Source of the DNA: Lepidostoma basale
Taxonomy: Eukaryota > Arthropoda > Insecta > Trichoptera > Lepidostomatidae
Length of the DNA: 64,000 nucleotides
Direction of reading: 5' to 3'
NCBI GenBank assembly: GCA_022606425.2
Contig: JAHDVF020001237.1
Location: forward strand, 1,633,001 to 1,697,000
Positions 9,144 through 19,445 of this stretch are shown in pieces. A program made the position numbers and the translations under genes. The notes beneath the pieces were generated by a model. The model had not been told where the DNA came from and did no database searches. It saw nothing but the letters and a program-made list of their open reading frames with translations. Position 1 is the stretch's first letter; each line of letters begins with the position of its first letter.

Positions 9144-10552
9144 ATGATCTCCAAGGGAGTTTTAGTGTCTTGTTGCGCTCTTCTCCTGGTAGTGCAGGTA
9201 ATATATTTATACTAAAAAAAAAATTGTTAAAAAAGTGTAATAAATTTTTTTTCATCTATTTCTTTACGATATAATTAATGTTTAACTTATAAAAATATGA
9301 ATTTGAATCTTTAAACCCTTGTTGAATCTTCACTAAAAAAGTTATAGATCATTTGCATTATTATTCATGGTTTACCATCGAGTACGATCAAGGTACGATT
9401 TTTTATTTCAACTCCATTGTTTTTAGAAAATGAATATAATATAAGTTATAATATTTTTTTTTTTGTGAAGGGTATTTATAATAAAATAATCAGATTAATG
9501 CTGTTTCATTATCTTTAACATCAAAAGTTATGAACGCTTCACTACAGTGCGCGTATTTTAATTGTTTTGAAATGATTTAACTCAACGGAACATTAAACTC
9601 GTTTTTTTTTCAGGCGACCATCGCCCTACCCTGCCACTCATCGCGCTGTCCGGGTACGGGCCGCCATACCGTGGTTCAGCGCGTCCCGAAATTGAACTTT
9701 ACTCTACCAGATTTCGCCCAGCTATACCGACCAATCTTTGTTTTACCACAACATCAATCTTGCGATCCGCCATCTCCACCATCGTGTGAAATACCAACAC
9801 CTCCACCTCCGCCACCTTGTAAGCCAGCCCCACCACCACCACCACCATGCGAACCAGCCCCGCCACCACCACCACCATGCGAACCAGCCCCGCCACCACC
9901 ACCACCTTGCAAGCCAGCCCCGCCACCACCACCACCATGCGAGCCAGCCCCGCCACCACCACCACCTTGCAAGCCAGCCCCGCCACCACCACCACCATGC
10001 GAGCCAGCCCCGCCACCACCACCACCTCCACCACCATGCAAGCCAGCCCCACCACCTCCACCACCATGCAAGCCAGCCCCACCACCTCCACCACCATGCA
10101 AGCCAGCCCCACCACCACCACCACCTTGCAAGCCAGCCCCGCCACCACCACCACCATGCGAGCCAGCCCCGCCACCACCACCACCTTGCAAGCCAGCCCC
10201 GCCGCCACCACCACCATGCGAGCCAGCCCCACCACCACCACCACCTCCACCACCATGTAAGCCAGCTCCACCACCACCACCATGCCCAACTGCCCCACCA
10301 CCACCACCACCTCCACCACCTTGCAAACCAGCCCCGCCACCCCCACCACCTTGCAAGCCAGCCCCGCCACCACCACCACCATGTAAACCAGCTCCGCCAC
10401 CACCACCGCCATGCCCGACTGCTCCACCACCACCACCACCTCCACCACCATGCAAGCCGGCCCCGCCGCCCCCACCTCCATGCCAGCCCGCTCCGCCACC
10501 CCCATCGCCCTGCAAACCAGCTCCACCATCCCCGTGTTTATCTCATGAGTAA
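9144..10552 (+). CDS. Secreted Cys-Pro-rich repeat protein, two exons
   Basis: Exon 1 is 9144-9197, intron 9198-9613 (GTAATA..TTTTTTTTCAG), exon 2 is 9614-10552, phase 0, predicting 330 residues. Exon 1 (MISKGVLVSCCALLLVVQ) plus ATIALP at the start of exon 2 form a signal peptide, probably cut near TIA or ALP. Exon 2 has a non-repetitive part (CHSSRCPGTGRHTVVQRV, then FTLPDFAQLYRPIFVLP) and about 24 units of the type C[KE]PAPPPPPP, some with nine prolines or CPTA. The regular single cysteine per decapeptide suggests a disulphide-linked polyproline structural protein outside the cell. A short signal-peptide exon with TATA promoter is typical of insect cuticle, eggshell and silk-associated genes; which of these applies is not decided by the sequence. 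No stop or frameshift was seen, so it looks functional. Confidence 0.85.
9795..10530 (+). repeat. Coding minisatellite, 30-bp unit
   Basis: Tandem 30-bp units (15-bp CCACCACC-type block plus TGCAAGCCAGCCCC or TGCGAGCCAGCCCC) with length variants of 21, 27 and 39 bp. Unit length is a multiple of three, which keeps the frame. Blocks of identical K/E order (K-E-K-E, K-K-K-K) point to unequal exchange of multi-unit segments. Confidence 0.85.
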
Positions 10553-10744
10553 ATTCTAAAATATGCCCAAATATTTCGATCAAATATTTGGTAGTATGTT
10601 TATCCAAAAAAATGGTACTTTGCCTGTTCTTCGATAATATTTTTGGTATATTATATTTTTCAACTTTTTATATCATCTTAGAGTGAAATTTAGATTGTTC
10701 ATTTAAAACAAATTTGTTTTTAAAAAACTTTTTGGATCTTAAAT

Positions 10745-10750
10745 AATAAA
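10745..10750 (+). terminator. Polyadenylation signal AATAAA
   Basis: AATAAA about 193 bases after the stop codon of the Cys-Pro repeat gene, followed within 30 bases by T-rich sequence; a reasonable 3' end for this gene. Confidence 0.5.
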
Positions 10751-10949
10751 GTATGTTCAATAATATAAACATTTATTTTTATTTAATGATTGTCTAATTA
10801 TGTTGTATTTTTATGTTATCTTGTGATTAAATTATATAATGGATGCTTAAAATATCCCTACTGAGTGATGGAGTGCTGACCGGATGATACTCGTAACATA
10901 GCAAGCATTTACCTATGACAGGCAGGTATCAGCGACTGCAGCGATCTTT

Positions 10950-11225
10950 ACGAAAAATATCTTGGGGTAATCTTTTGGAAAGGTTTCGTACATTAATATG
11001 GCTGAGCCATAGAGGGCTCACTCCGCTTACCCGAAGCTGTTATAGCCTCGCCTTTCGTCAGCTTCACTCGTTCACTCCCTAGGCCCGTCCCCCGTCCATG
11101 CGGGACTTACGTTAACAAATAATAATAGTAAAAATATATGTACATTTGCAACCAAAGGGGACCTAGACCACATTTAAGCTACGCTACTCTCCCTCGATGT
11201 CCCGCCGTACACGCGTAGCAATACA
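10950..11225 (-). repeat. Repeat X (about 240 bp), inverted copy at 62.6 kb
   Basis: Shares TAGCTTAAATGTGGTCT, GGTTGCAAATGT-like sequence, GTCCCGCATGGACGG, GGGCCTAGGGAG and GCTTCGGGTAAGCGGAG with 62600-62825 (plus). Also part at 18780-18890. GC-richer than its surroundings; no ORF, no obvious TIR, class unknown. Confidence 0.6.
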
Positions 11226-11254
11226 ACAACAAAAAACAATGTGTTGACGATATA

Positions 11255-11365
11255 ATCCCAGTCGGCATGATGGATGAGAGAATGTTTGAAGAGGCCTATA
11301 TCCAACAGTGGAGTGGCTAGGAAGAAGGAGGAGAAGAATAAGAAGAAGAAGAAAAATAATAATAA
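11255..11365 (+). mobile_element. 3' end of a LINE with GAA-rich tail
   Basis: Reads MMDERMFEEAYIQQWSG and stop, which parallels the end of LINE-E (EAYVQQW) and LINE-F (VFVQEW), followed by (GAAGAA)n up to 11365. Only the extreme C-terminus is present. Confidence 0.55.
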
Positions 11366-11526
11366 GAAGAAGAAAATGTGTCTTACGAATAATCATGAAG
11401 TAAAAACTTTAACTCTTGCAGGATTTTTCTAGGGTCTGATTTATGTCATATTCTTTTTAAAGTTCTGTGAAATTTAGCTTCTGGTTACATAACTTTTATT
11501 AGACAGTTGTTAAGGTGATAGATCTT

Positions 11527-11632
11527 ACAAGAGTTAGTTTTTCCGTGGCGTCCTTCGCTTGCTGGACCCCACGGATCCCACCACACAGCACTAAAAATTG
11601 AATTATATCCTAAAAAGTGACTAACTCTTCTA
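11527..11632. repeat. Short inverted-repeat element
   Basis: AGAGTTAGT near 11530 and ACTAACTCT near 11621 bracket a GC-rich hairpin (CCGTGG.. and ..CCACGG). Shape resembles the ribozyme-type foldback elements listed elsewhere, but the core boxes are not recognisable. Confidence 0.3.
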
Positions 11633-11904
11633 ATATATTATTGCAAAATGCTTTAAAGTTAAAGCAAACTCATAAATTCAACAATACCATTAAAATTACT
11701 CGTATTGTGGGCGTTCCGAAGGGGTTATTCAAAGGATTGTGGAACTTTAAAATGCAAATAAGTATTATATTATATTTTGAATAATAATTCAATAAAAAGT
11801 ATACATATTTTGAAAACAATTCCACTTTTCTCTTGATTTTAACGGCGAATTATTTTATATCTAGTATGGTAAAACGTGATATAAGTCTATACAGATTTTT
11901 ATTT

Positions 11905-12430
11905 TTTTTATGTAAATGGAACTAGAAATAGAGAAAATACATGGACGACACGATGTATAAATGTTAATATGTATAATTTAATTATTAATTAAATTAAATA
12001 AGCGACAAATAGATATATAACCACTGAAGCAAAGATCATCATCATCGGCCGTCTGTCATCCACTACTGAATGTAGGCCTCTCCCAAAGCACGCCACCGCC
12101 CCCCTACCCATTGCCGCTCTCATCCATTTATGTCCAGCAATCCTCTTCAGATCGTCGTTCCATCGGGCAGGGAGACTGTACGCGGTCTCCACTCCAGAAC
12201 CCGTCTCCCACATCGGCCGTCGGTTCAGCCAGCCCAACGCCACTTCACAAGCAAAGATGGCAGTACATAATGTAGTTCTAATGCCAACCCTTGTGTGAAA
12301 TTTGGAGCTGGGAAAAGAAGATAATTGCATCATAAGCAAAAATTGAAAAAAGATCAGGACAGATCAGTATGGTGGTCCAACTCTACCCATCCCTCTGGAG
12401 AAACGGCGTGATAGTTATTTAGTTATTATT
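11905..12430 (+). mobile_element. LINE-C remnant split by a LINE-E insertion
   Basis: TGTAAATGGAACTAGAAATA, GACGACACGATGTATAAATG (11905-11968) and CCATCCCTCTGGAGAAACGG followed by GTGATAGTTATTTAGTTA (12380-12425) are consecutive LINE-C 3' segments in plus orientation, separated by the minus-strand LINE-E piece at 12030-12290. The LINE-E insertion is therefore younger. Confidence 0.55.
12030..12290 (-). mobile_element. LINE-E retrotransposon fragment
   Basis: Minus strand holds WNDDLKRIAGHKWMRAAMGR and FGRGLHSVVDDRRP-like sequence, homologous to the fuller copy at 20695-21125 and to 30195-30440. Starts (3' end) at CATCATCATCGGCCGTC. Confidence 0.7.
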
Positions 12431-13307
12431 TAGAAATAAGCTTTTCATTGTAAGAGCAATGCATATACTATATCATAAGATAAATAGGCGAAACTCCGAT
12501 GTCATCAATAAAGAAGGCGAGAATATTTTGAATACAAGAGAGCGAAAGAGGAATACGATTCTCTCCGAAAGTAATTCGTAATGCACATGCCCGAGAACGT
12601 TTCTGGGTTATTTTGAATTTTGGAAATTTGGTGGTTGTATGAGAGTAGTGTAAAAAACAAAAAGAGAACAATTTGGTGTTGTTAAATGTGAAATATTTAA
12701 CGTGTGTGAAAACAGTGATTTGCATTAAAAGTTAAAATTGGTTACTGATTCCGGTTGTACAGTGAACCAAGTTTTTAAAAGGTAGAAAATCTTTACTTAC
12801 TTGAATATTTCACGGGCTACAACTAATATTATGATATCTATATAGAAATATGAAACGCATTCAAACATTCCCTAGAAAGGGTATATCGTGGGTATTCTGC
12901 GAAAAAGCACTAAGTCAAAATTACTACTTCTGAGATAATTGAAGTTCAAAGTTTGTAAGGATATAAAAATATATATATAATAAACATTACTAAGCCAATT
13001 TGAAAAAATGCTATATTGATATATTAACTACATTTTGTTTAAAGGTTTAATAAATAATAACTGAACTATCGGCACATTATTTAAAAAAAAAAATAGTGGA
13101 TTGACATGACTTAGTGCATTTTCGCATACATAATACCACATTGATACATAATACCACAGTAAGGTATTCAAATTGAACTCATAATGTACCTACTATATTC
13201 ACTTTGTGAGAAATGTTTTTTTTTCTTTAATTAAAAAAGTTATGCAATAATTTTATATTATGCACAGTACATACTACATTAGATAAAATAATAATTCATT
13301 AGTAAAA

Positions 13308-13378
13308 CTTCACTCAGGGGCAAACGTGGCAATTACTAATAATTCATTAGTAATTGCCACGTTTGCCCCTGAGTGAAG
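13308..13378. repeat. Perfect 33-bp hairpin with 5-base loop
   Basis: Arms 13308-13340 and 13346-13378 are perfect reverse complements with loop AATTC. AATAATTCATTAGTAA occurs at both 13289 and 13339, a direct repeat that marks the turn point. Confidence 0.85.
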
Positions 13379-13639
13379 CATGTAGACATCTCCAGGATAT
13401 CATGTCGCACCGATTCAACAATCTCACCGATTTTCAAATCAGTACTGCTCCATAAGCTCCGCTGAATACATCCGAAATATTGTTACTGATAATTTATCAT
13501 CAGAAATTTATCCAGGGAGTTTAAATGAGTCCCTTGGTGTTTTTCCCTGAACGGATTTATGTTACATTGAGTAATTACAGAAAATATCTCGACTTGTAGT
13601 GTAGATAGGACTAAGTGCGCTTTTGCAGATTGTATTGTT

Positions 13640-13998
13640 GTAAGGGTTAGGGCAGGCAACAAAGTGAATGGTGCACTTAAAGTTTTCATCGCAAGCAAAA
13701 ACCTATCCAAAAAAGCTAGAATGGCAGTGCACAATGGTGTTCTTCTACCGACCCTTATGTATGGAAGCGAAGCATGGAACTGGCAAAAGAAGGATGAAAG
13801 TAGAATAAATGCAGTAGAAATGAGATCTCTTAGAAGAATGTGTGAATACTCTGTGTATGATAGATTGTCGAATGAAAATATAATATGTGAATGCGGTGCG
13901 AATGATGGTGTCATGAACAAATAATGAAAGGATCATTAATATGGTTTGAACATATGGAAAGAATGAAAGAAGAAAGAATGGTAAAAAAATTATATGTT
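13640..13998 (+). mobile_element. LINE-C retrotransposon fragment, 3'-truncated
   Basis: Reads KVNGALKVFIASKNLSKKAR, MYGSEAWNWQKKDESRINAV, SLRRMCEYSVYDRLSNENI and, after a frameshift, NKXMKGSLIWFEHMERMKEE. It ends at YVND without the usual TTAG tail, inside the segment bounded by the inverted repeats at 12883 and 14044. Confidence 0.75.
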
Positions 13999-14149
13999 AA
14001 TGATCATCTTCATCATTAAGTCAAAACAGCAAAATTTTGACTTTGTGCTTTTTCGCAGAATACCCACGGTATGTTGTTGAAAAAATAGCAGCTTGAATTA
14101 GATCATTTGAATCGATACTATTAAAGCATTACTCGATTTGATCTGAGAT

Positions 14150-14470
14150 TGTGTGGTTGACCTTAATCCAGATTAGCCCGCGGGAACGCCCGCTGCGCCA
14201 CGGAGCGCCGGCGGTGCCGTTTGTGGGTAAACAATAAAAAGATTTATCGCTCCCCGAAGTCCAATAGTCTGTGGCCTCGAGGCTCCCTCCGCTAAACTGT
14301 GGACACCCCATTCCGCTACTTATTGCATGACTTCTGGCGGGACTTACGACCGCCTGAACTTCCCCGCGAGGATGGTTCCTCGCTCCAGCGATTGGAGGGG
14401 TGTTCATAAATGTACGTGCACTATTGAGAATTCGAGAGCGATCCAAAAGTCTTGAAACATTTTTATTTAC
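14150..14470. other. GC-richer block, unknown
   Basis: About 300 bp with clearly higher GC than the flanks, including CGCGGGAACGCCCGC and GCGCCGGCGGTGCCG. Minus strand is open for 114 codons (14129-14473), but no family is recognised and the frame may be open because of composition. Possibly a captured fragment or a conserved regulatory block. Confidence 0.3.
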
Positions 14471-14544
14471 CACAATAACAACCTACGTATATATAGGTAT
14501 ACTTATAGTACATATAGTATAGGATATAATATGGAAAAACAAGT

Positions 14545-14985
14545 ATATGAGAACTGACAGTAAGGTCAGAATATATAAAACCTGCGTAAGGCCTATACTG
14601 ACATATACCATTGAGACTAGAGCGGATACCACAAGAACGAAGGCTAAAGTACGGGTGGCAGAGATGAGGACGCTGAGGATGATAGCAGGAAGGACTGTTC
14701 GAAATAGGGTAAGGAACACGGCCATCCGCGAGATCTGCAAGGTGGAGGGTGTCGTGAGATGGGGCAGACAACGCAGAAGATACTGGAATGCGCACGTGCA
14801 GAGGATAGAGTCCACCAGAATCCCACACGCTATGGCGCATCAGATTCCTGCCGGCTGCCGTCCCCCCGGAAGACTGCCGAAGAGATGGAGAGATAGTTGG
14901 GAGTCAACCTTTCAACAGAGGCCAGCCTGATTTCAGGAACAGGCCAAAGGTCTATAAGGAGAAGAAGCAGAAGAAGAAGTATAAT
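14545..14985 (+). mobile_element. LINE-D retrotransposon 3' fragment with GAA tail
   Basis: An open frame of 127 codons reads RIYKTCVRPILTYTIETRAD, KVRVAEMRTLRMIAGRTVRN, RQRRRYWNAHVQRI, RPPGRLPKRWRDSWES and stop, followed by a (GAA)n tail at about 14960-14980. Typical non-LTR C-terminus. Little decay, hence relatively recent. Second copy, minus, at 19930-20345. Confidence 0.8.
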
Positions 14986-15012
14986 ACAAAATGCACATTT
15001 TCTTATTATTTT

Positions 15013-15300
15013 AAACTAACTAACTTACCATCACACCATCTCTCCGAATGGATCGGTAGAAAGAATGGACCACCGCACTGGTATTTCCTGTCATACTCTC
15101 TCGTTCCTCAACATTCATAAATCGTGTCATGCACGCACGTCGATTTTTCCAACTTCAATATTTGATTGATTTGATCGTGCCACGTTTTCCTCGGTTTTAT
15201 TTTATTTGTAGTTCCGTTTATATCGTTTACATATTCTTTCTTCTTAATTAATTATTTCCATGTGTCCAAACCATCTTACTGATCCTTTCAAAACTTTCTT
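15013..15300 (-). mobile_element. LINE-C retrotransposon 3' fragment
   Basis: CTAACTAACTTACCATCACAC at the 3' end, then reverse complements of the C-terminal LINE-C region (HDQINQIL, GHMER-type) up to about 15300. Degenerate. Confidence 0.65.
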
Positions 15301-15608
15301 ATTGATATTTTTTAAAAGTGCACTAACCGAGTTTTATTATTCATGTATTCATTAATACAACGTTTATAATGTAATAAACATTTTTTTTAGGAAAATTATG
15401 AAAAACATATCTGAAATCACGATTTCTATGCCCAATATGGTGACCCATCATTTCGCCTGACGATTAAACTAGAAACAATAATAATTATAAAAACTTATTG
15501 AAATCTAAGGCATTAACACTAAAGAATTCCATAATACTCGTTATATACCTACTTAGGAAATTGAAAAAAACTTTGTTTATTTTCCACAAAATATTTTTAA
15601 AAAAACAC

Positions 15609-15639
15609 GACATGTTTCGGAGGATACCTCCATCGTCAG
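15609..15639 (-). ncRNA. Hammerhead-like motif, ACATGT type
   Basis: Minus strand: CTGACGA, one extra T, stem GGAGG/CCTCC with loop TAT, GAAAC, then ATGTC. ACATGT is self-complementary, so stem III can form as two base pairs or between two molecules; cleavage would follow the C of GTC. The extra T between CTGANGA and stem II departs from the hammerhead consensus. Confidence 0.5.
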
Positions 15640-15664
15640 GAGTAAATATATAATATATTTACAC

Positions 15665-15695
15665 CTGAAGATGGAGGTATTCTCCGAAACATGTC
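15665..15695 (+). ncRNA. Hammerhead-like motif, ACATGT type
   Basis: CTGAAGA at 15665-15671, stem II GGAGG with TCTCC (one mismatch), GAAAC 15686-15690, GTC 15693-15695. ACAC just before and GTGT just after the core give a four-pair stem I, as a hammerhead requires. Confidence 0.5.
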
Positions 15696-15785
15696 GTGTT
15701 TTTTTAATATCTTGTGGAAAATAAACAAAGTTTTTTTTTTCAATTTCCTAAGTATATAATAAAAACTGTTACTAAAATGTGCACA

Positions 15786-16380
15786 TTAATACGAGAATGC
15801 AACAACAATGCAAAATGAAATACAACAATTAAAAATCAAAATATTTTTTTAATCAAATATTCCAATTTTATACAATATTATATTAATTTAAAAATAAGAT
15901 GTCCAATTCATTGGTTTGTTTTTATAACAAACATGCAAAGATTCTCTTCATAATAAAAATATATTCCATGCGTATTACCATGTATCCATAAAATGATCCT
16001 TTTAACTTAGCGATATTTTTTGGATACAAAAATCTTAATTGTATTTTAGTATTTGGGGGAGGTTGAATATTGTAAAGTTATTTTATTTTTAAAATATATA
16101 CTTTGTTTACACGCATGCGTAATAAGTCGGCTTATTCAAATAATGATTATGAATATTTACATATTTCACAAAGAGAAAGAGTAACAACTCCGCACTAAAA
16201 TGGTTCGGTGAAGGTTTTCAAGCGCCTCAAGCTATTTAATAATAGTTGCTTCAGATTTCAGACCACTGCATCTAAATCTTACGAAAACATCCCAAATATA
16301 CGAGAAGAGTTCGTATCTTACAGCATCAAACTTGTTACAACATTTTACAGATAAGTATTATATTAAGACCTTATTTATTT
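15786..16380. other. AT-rich stretch, nothing recognised
   Basis: No open frame, repeat or paired splice signal that I can support. Confidence 0.4.
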
Positions 16381-16383
16381 TTG

Positions 16384-16904
16384 TTTTATATAACTAACTA
16401 ACTAACTAACCATCACGCCGTCTCCCCGAAGGGGTAGGCAGAAAGAATGGACTGCCATACCTTTCTTTACTGACATATTTCTCTCGCTTCCTCAACATTC
16501 ATACATCGTGTCATGCACGCGCGTCGATTTCTCTGACTCCTCACAAGGCCGACATTCAATATTTGATTTATTTGATCGTGCCACGTTTTCCTTGGTCTTC
16601 CTCTATTTCTGGTACCATTTACATCATTAACATATAATTTTTTTACCATTCTTTCTTCATTCATTCTTTCCATATGTCCAAACCATCTTAATGATCCTTT
16701 CATTATTTTGTTCATGACACCATCATTCGCACCGCATTCACTTCTTATATTTTCATTCGACACTCTATCATACACAGAATATCCACACATTCGTCTAAGA
16801 GATCTCATTTCTACTGCATTTATTCTACTTTCATCCTTCCTTTGCCAGTTCCATGCTTCGCTTCCATACATAAGGGTCGGTAGAAGAACACCATTTTATA
16901 TAAC
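16384..16904 (-). mobile_element. LINE-C retrotransposon copy with 11-bp target duplication
   Basis: Minus strand is open for 134 codons from MYGSEAWNWQRKDESRINAV through SLRWFGHMERMNEERMVKK and TWHDQINQILNVG to a late stop, so it is one of the youngest copies. The CTAA tail at 16393-16411 and the 5' truncation near 16893 are bracketed by the direct repeat TTTTATATAAC (16384-16394 and 16894-16904). Confidence 0.85.
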
Positions 16905-17104
16905 ATATAGTAAATCATAATACAGTACAAACTTCGGTAGCAGAAGAAATCTACTAACCCTGATAATCTAGGCGCATATTAAAAAATGATATGAAGCACC
17001 ACTTTGTGGTTAGACATTTTAAATTTAGAGATATAAAATATGAACACTTTGTATTTAAACTTTCGTATGAAGTACTTAATTTGTGGTGTGTCATTATTAA
17101 ATAA

Positions 17105-17245
17105 AATAATTATACACTCTTAGTAATTTGTAAGAGTAAACTGTTTACTCTCTCCCCCCACGAAGCTCCGGCGGGACCGAAACCGGTTGGTGTTACCAAA
17201 TAAAGTGGTGTTAATACAAATTACTAAAAGTGTATTATTATTTTA
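17105..17245. mobile_element. Small inverted-repeat element with CCGAAACCGGTT core
   Basis: ATACACTCTTAGTAATTTGTA at 17110-17130 is the near reverse complement of 17217-17237. Between them is CGAAGCTCC, GGCGGGA, CCGAAACCGGTTGG, the hammerhead-like arrangement with an ACCGGT palindrome. A related minus-strand form lies at 23690-23780. Confidence 0.5.
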
Positions 17246-17452
17246 TTTAACTTTGTATTTAACCACGGTATGGTTACTATATTTGATGACAACTAGTTTC
17301 GCTTGTACCTATGCTAACCTACTTTGTTACGATAGCAAACAAACGAGTATCGTTTGAAAGAGTGATCCCATAACACACGACGGTACCGTGTATGTCATGG
17401 TTATTATTTAGAAACTATGTGAACAGTATGAACAATATGTGCAGACAGCTAG

Positions 17453-17508
17453 GCTTAGTCTAAATACTATTAAACTATATACCTAGTTGAACAGTATTTA
17501 GACTAAGC
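17453..17508. repeat. Perfect 16-bp hairpin, 24-base loop
   Basis: Arms 17453-17468 and 17493-17508 (GCTTAGTCTAAATACT and its exact reverse complement). Confidence 0.7.
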
Positions 17509-17957
17509 GTATCATTATTAGGTACAATATTGGAAATCTCATCTTGCAAGCAGGCTGTGGGTAAGGAATAATTGGACCGAAATAGTTCTATACGTAACGG
17601 TACGAGGTATCCTGCTCTCTGTTAGTTTGTAGACTTCGGAGTGACTGTTCCTCCCTCCCACACGCCAGCTGTGTCGCCCCGCGCGTCACAGTAATAGGAT
17701 GAACTTTGATGCAAAATCTGTCGCAGGAACTGTGCTGCGGGCTTTAGAGACATTTTCTGATTGATATGCCTGTAGTATATTCATGCAGTCATTCCTCAAT
17801 ATGACATTCTTTGTATAGCGCATAAAATTAATCGAGAGACTTAAAATCTAATTCAAAATTATTCACTTAAATATATTACCAAATCTATTTTTATACTTAG
17901 GAAATTGAAAATAACTTTGTTTAATCCACAACATATTTCAAAAATATTTAAAAGCAC

Positions 17958-17988
17958 GACATGTTTCGGAGGATACCTGTATCTTCGG
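17958..17988 (-). ncRNA. Hammerhead-like motif, degenerate
   Basis: Minus strand: CCGAAGA (should be CTGANGA), AGG/CCT part of stem II, GAAAC, ATGTC. The U4-equivalent is changed, so activity is unlikely. Confidence 0.35.
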
Positions 17989-18145
17989 GTATAAAAATAT
18001 AATTAAAACTAAACAAAGAAAAAAAACGCATTTACAATTCGATACAATAATCTAAAAATTAAACTTAAATTATTGTATCGAATTTTAAATGCGTTTTTTA
18101 TATTTTGTTTATTAACTTTGTTTAGTTTTTATTATATTTTTACAC

Positions 18146-18176
18146 CTGAAAATGGAGGTATCCTCCGAAACATGTC
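18146..18176 (+). ncRNA. Hammerhead-like motif, degenerate
   Basis: CTGAAAA (invariant G changed to A), intact stem GGAGG/CCTCC, GAAAC, ATGTC, with ACAC/GTGT stem I. The core G substitution should abolish cleavage. Confidence 0.35.
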
Positions 18177-18477
18177 GTGTTTTTTAATATTTTTTTAAAT
18201 ATTTTGTGGTTTAAACAATGTTATTTTCAATTTCCTAAGTATATTACTATGGAATCCCACAGTGTTAATGCCTTAGCGTTCAATACATATATTTTTACAT
18301 ATAACTTTGTAATAAAGTACATATTAACAAGAAAAAGTGCCCACATTGTTAAATTCTTATTAATTAAAAACATGTGCAGAAATTATTCCTCAATTCTCAT
18401 TATAGTACTGTTTCAGGTCCCACTGACGTTAGCCATCACATTCTCGCCACAGTGATTTCCAGGGAATAGTTACTGAA

Positions 18478-18570
18478 GTGGTTTCTCGTTGCCTTCTCCA
18501 GGGATTTTCTATCGGACTTCATCCAGGTCATCTTTCCACCGTAGTTGCGATCGCCTCCTCGGAGACCGTG
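18478..18570 (-). mobile_element. LINE-F fragment
   Basis: Carries CATCCAGGTCATCTTTCCAC and CGTAGTTGCGATCGCC, reverse complements of the LINE-F region encoding GRPQLRWKDDL. Very short. Confidence 0.45.
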
Positions 18571-18779
18571 GATTCACCAATTAAGAATCATCAATATTCT
18601 TTTATTTTTGTGTTTAGTTTTTATTATTGTATGTATTTAATTGTTATTTTGTTTTATATATGATAAGTTGTATATGAGTAACAAACAACGTGAAATATAA
18701 AAAAATTACTTTGAAGTGAGTTGATAAAATGTGTCCTTGGGGTTTCCATTGCTTTGTTCCATTCGTAAATATAAATTAA

Positions 18780-18895
18780 CGACAGTTTTGCATAGACAGG
18801 AGACGCGCCTAGGAAGTGATCATTCGTGCGAAACTGACGAAAGAGGGCTACTGCGTCCTAAAATTATTTCGGGTGTGTAGCGGGCCTCTTATTTA
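18780..18895 (+). repeat. Partial repeat X
   Basis: CGCGCCTAGGAAGTGATCATT, GACGAAAGAGGGC and TTTCGGGT match, at lower identity, the middle of repeat X (62710-62800). Confidence 0.35.
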
Positions 18896-19066
18896 TAAAA
18901 ATTAACCAATTTTGCATTTGCTGATTCTAAATTATGTAATGAAAATAAACATTTAAATATATTAATGAATAATCTGTTGATAGCTCATTAAGAATTTAGT
19001 CAATGAATAAACATGTTTTCTCCTTAAACGTTAATGTGAGAGATAATGAGTCGTTGATAATAACAA

Positions 19067-19445
19067 GCCATCACGCTGTTTCCCCAAAAGGGTAGGCAGA
19101 GAAAATGAAACGCCACATTGCTCTTTCCTGACACAATTCTCTAGCTTATTCCACATTCATACAGCGAGTCATACGCGTATGTCGATTCTTTCGACTTTTA
19201 ATATGTCCGACATATTTAATTAATTTGGTCTTGACGCGTTATCCTCAATGGATTCTTTCTGCATCCATCATGGGTTCCATGTTTCCAAACCAACGTAATG
19301 ATCCTTTCATAATTTTGTTCATAATACTCGTACTTTCTTCCGCTTTACATTTCTTCCTGATATCAGGATTTGTAATTCTATCGTATGAGTCGTTTACATA
19401 ACTATCTATCTTCACGTGTTCACGCAAGCTATGTAAATATGTCTC
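19067..19445 (-). mobile_element. LINE-C related fragment
   Basis: Minus strand contains RKKCKAEESTSIMNKIMKGS followed by LRWFGNMEPM, a divergent variant of the LINE-C C-terminus; 3' end CATCACGCTGTTTCCCC without a clear TTAG run. Confidence 0.65.

Larger units (their letters stand above)
12883..14082. repeat. Pair of inverted terminal-like repeats around a 1.2-kb segment
   Basis: ATATCGTGGGTATTCTGCG with AAAAAGCACTAAGTCAAAA at 12883-12920 is the near-perfect reverse complement of 14044-14082. Degenerate forms of the same motif (GACTTAGTGCATTTTCGCA near 13110, GACTAAGTGCGCTTTTGCA near 13612) lie inside. The segment may be a decayed DNA element or several clustered copies of one repeat. Confidence 0.45.
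15505..15785. mobile_element. Foldback element with two hammerhead-like motifs
   Basis: Two arms of about 95 bp face each other: 15555-15650 and 15655-15755 (CCTAAGTATATAA.. end, CTTTGTTTATTTTCCACAA, AAAAACACGACATGTTTCGG). Outside the left arm is the flank AGGCATTAACACT..GAATTCC, shared in opposite orientation by the related elements at 18250 and 58425. Each arm carries one ribozyme-like core. No coding sequence. Confidence 0.7.
17895..18270. mobile_element. Foldback element with two hammerhead-like motifs
   Basis: Related to 15505-15785: TTAGGAAATTGAAAATAACT near 17898 and its inverted partner TTTTCAATTTCCTAAG near 18222; inner arms TTAAACTTAAATTATTGTAT and partners at 18020-18090. Right flank GGAATCCCACAGTG, GCCTTAGCG matches the common end of this family. 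Confidence 0.65.

Noticed and set aside
9699..10607. Long minus-strand frames (Gly-rich and Val-rich, up to 302 codons) and other plus frames (His-rich, Thr-rich) across the repeat array
   Set aside because: They are shadows of the 30-bp coding repeat, which lacks stops in most frames. Only the Pro frame has a signal peptide, an intron with good splice sites and a promoter.
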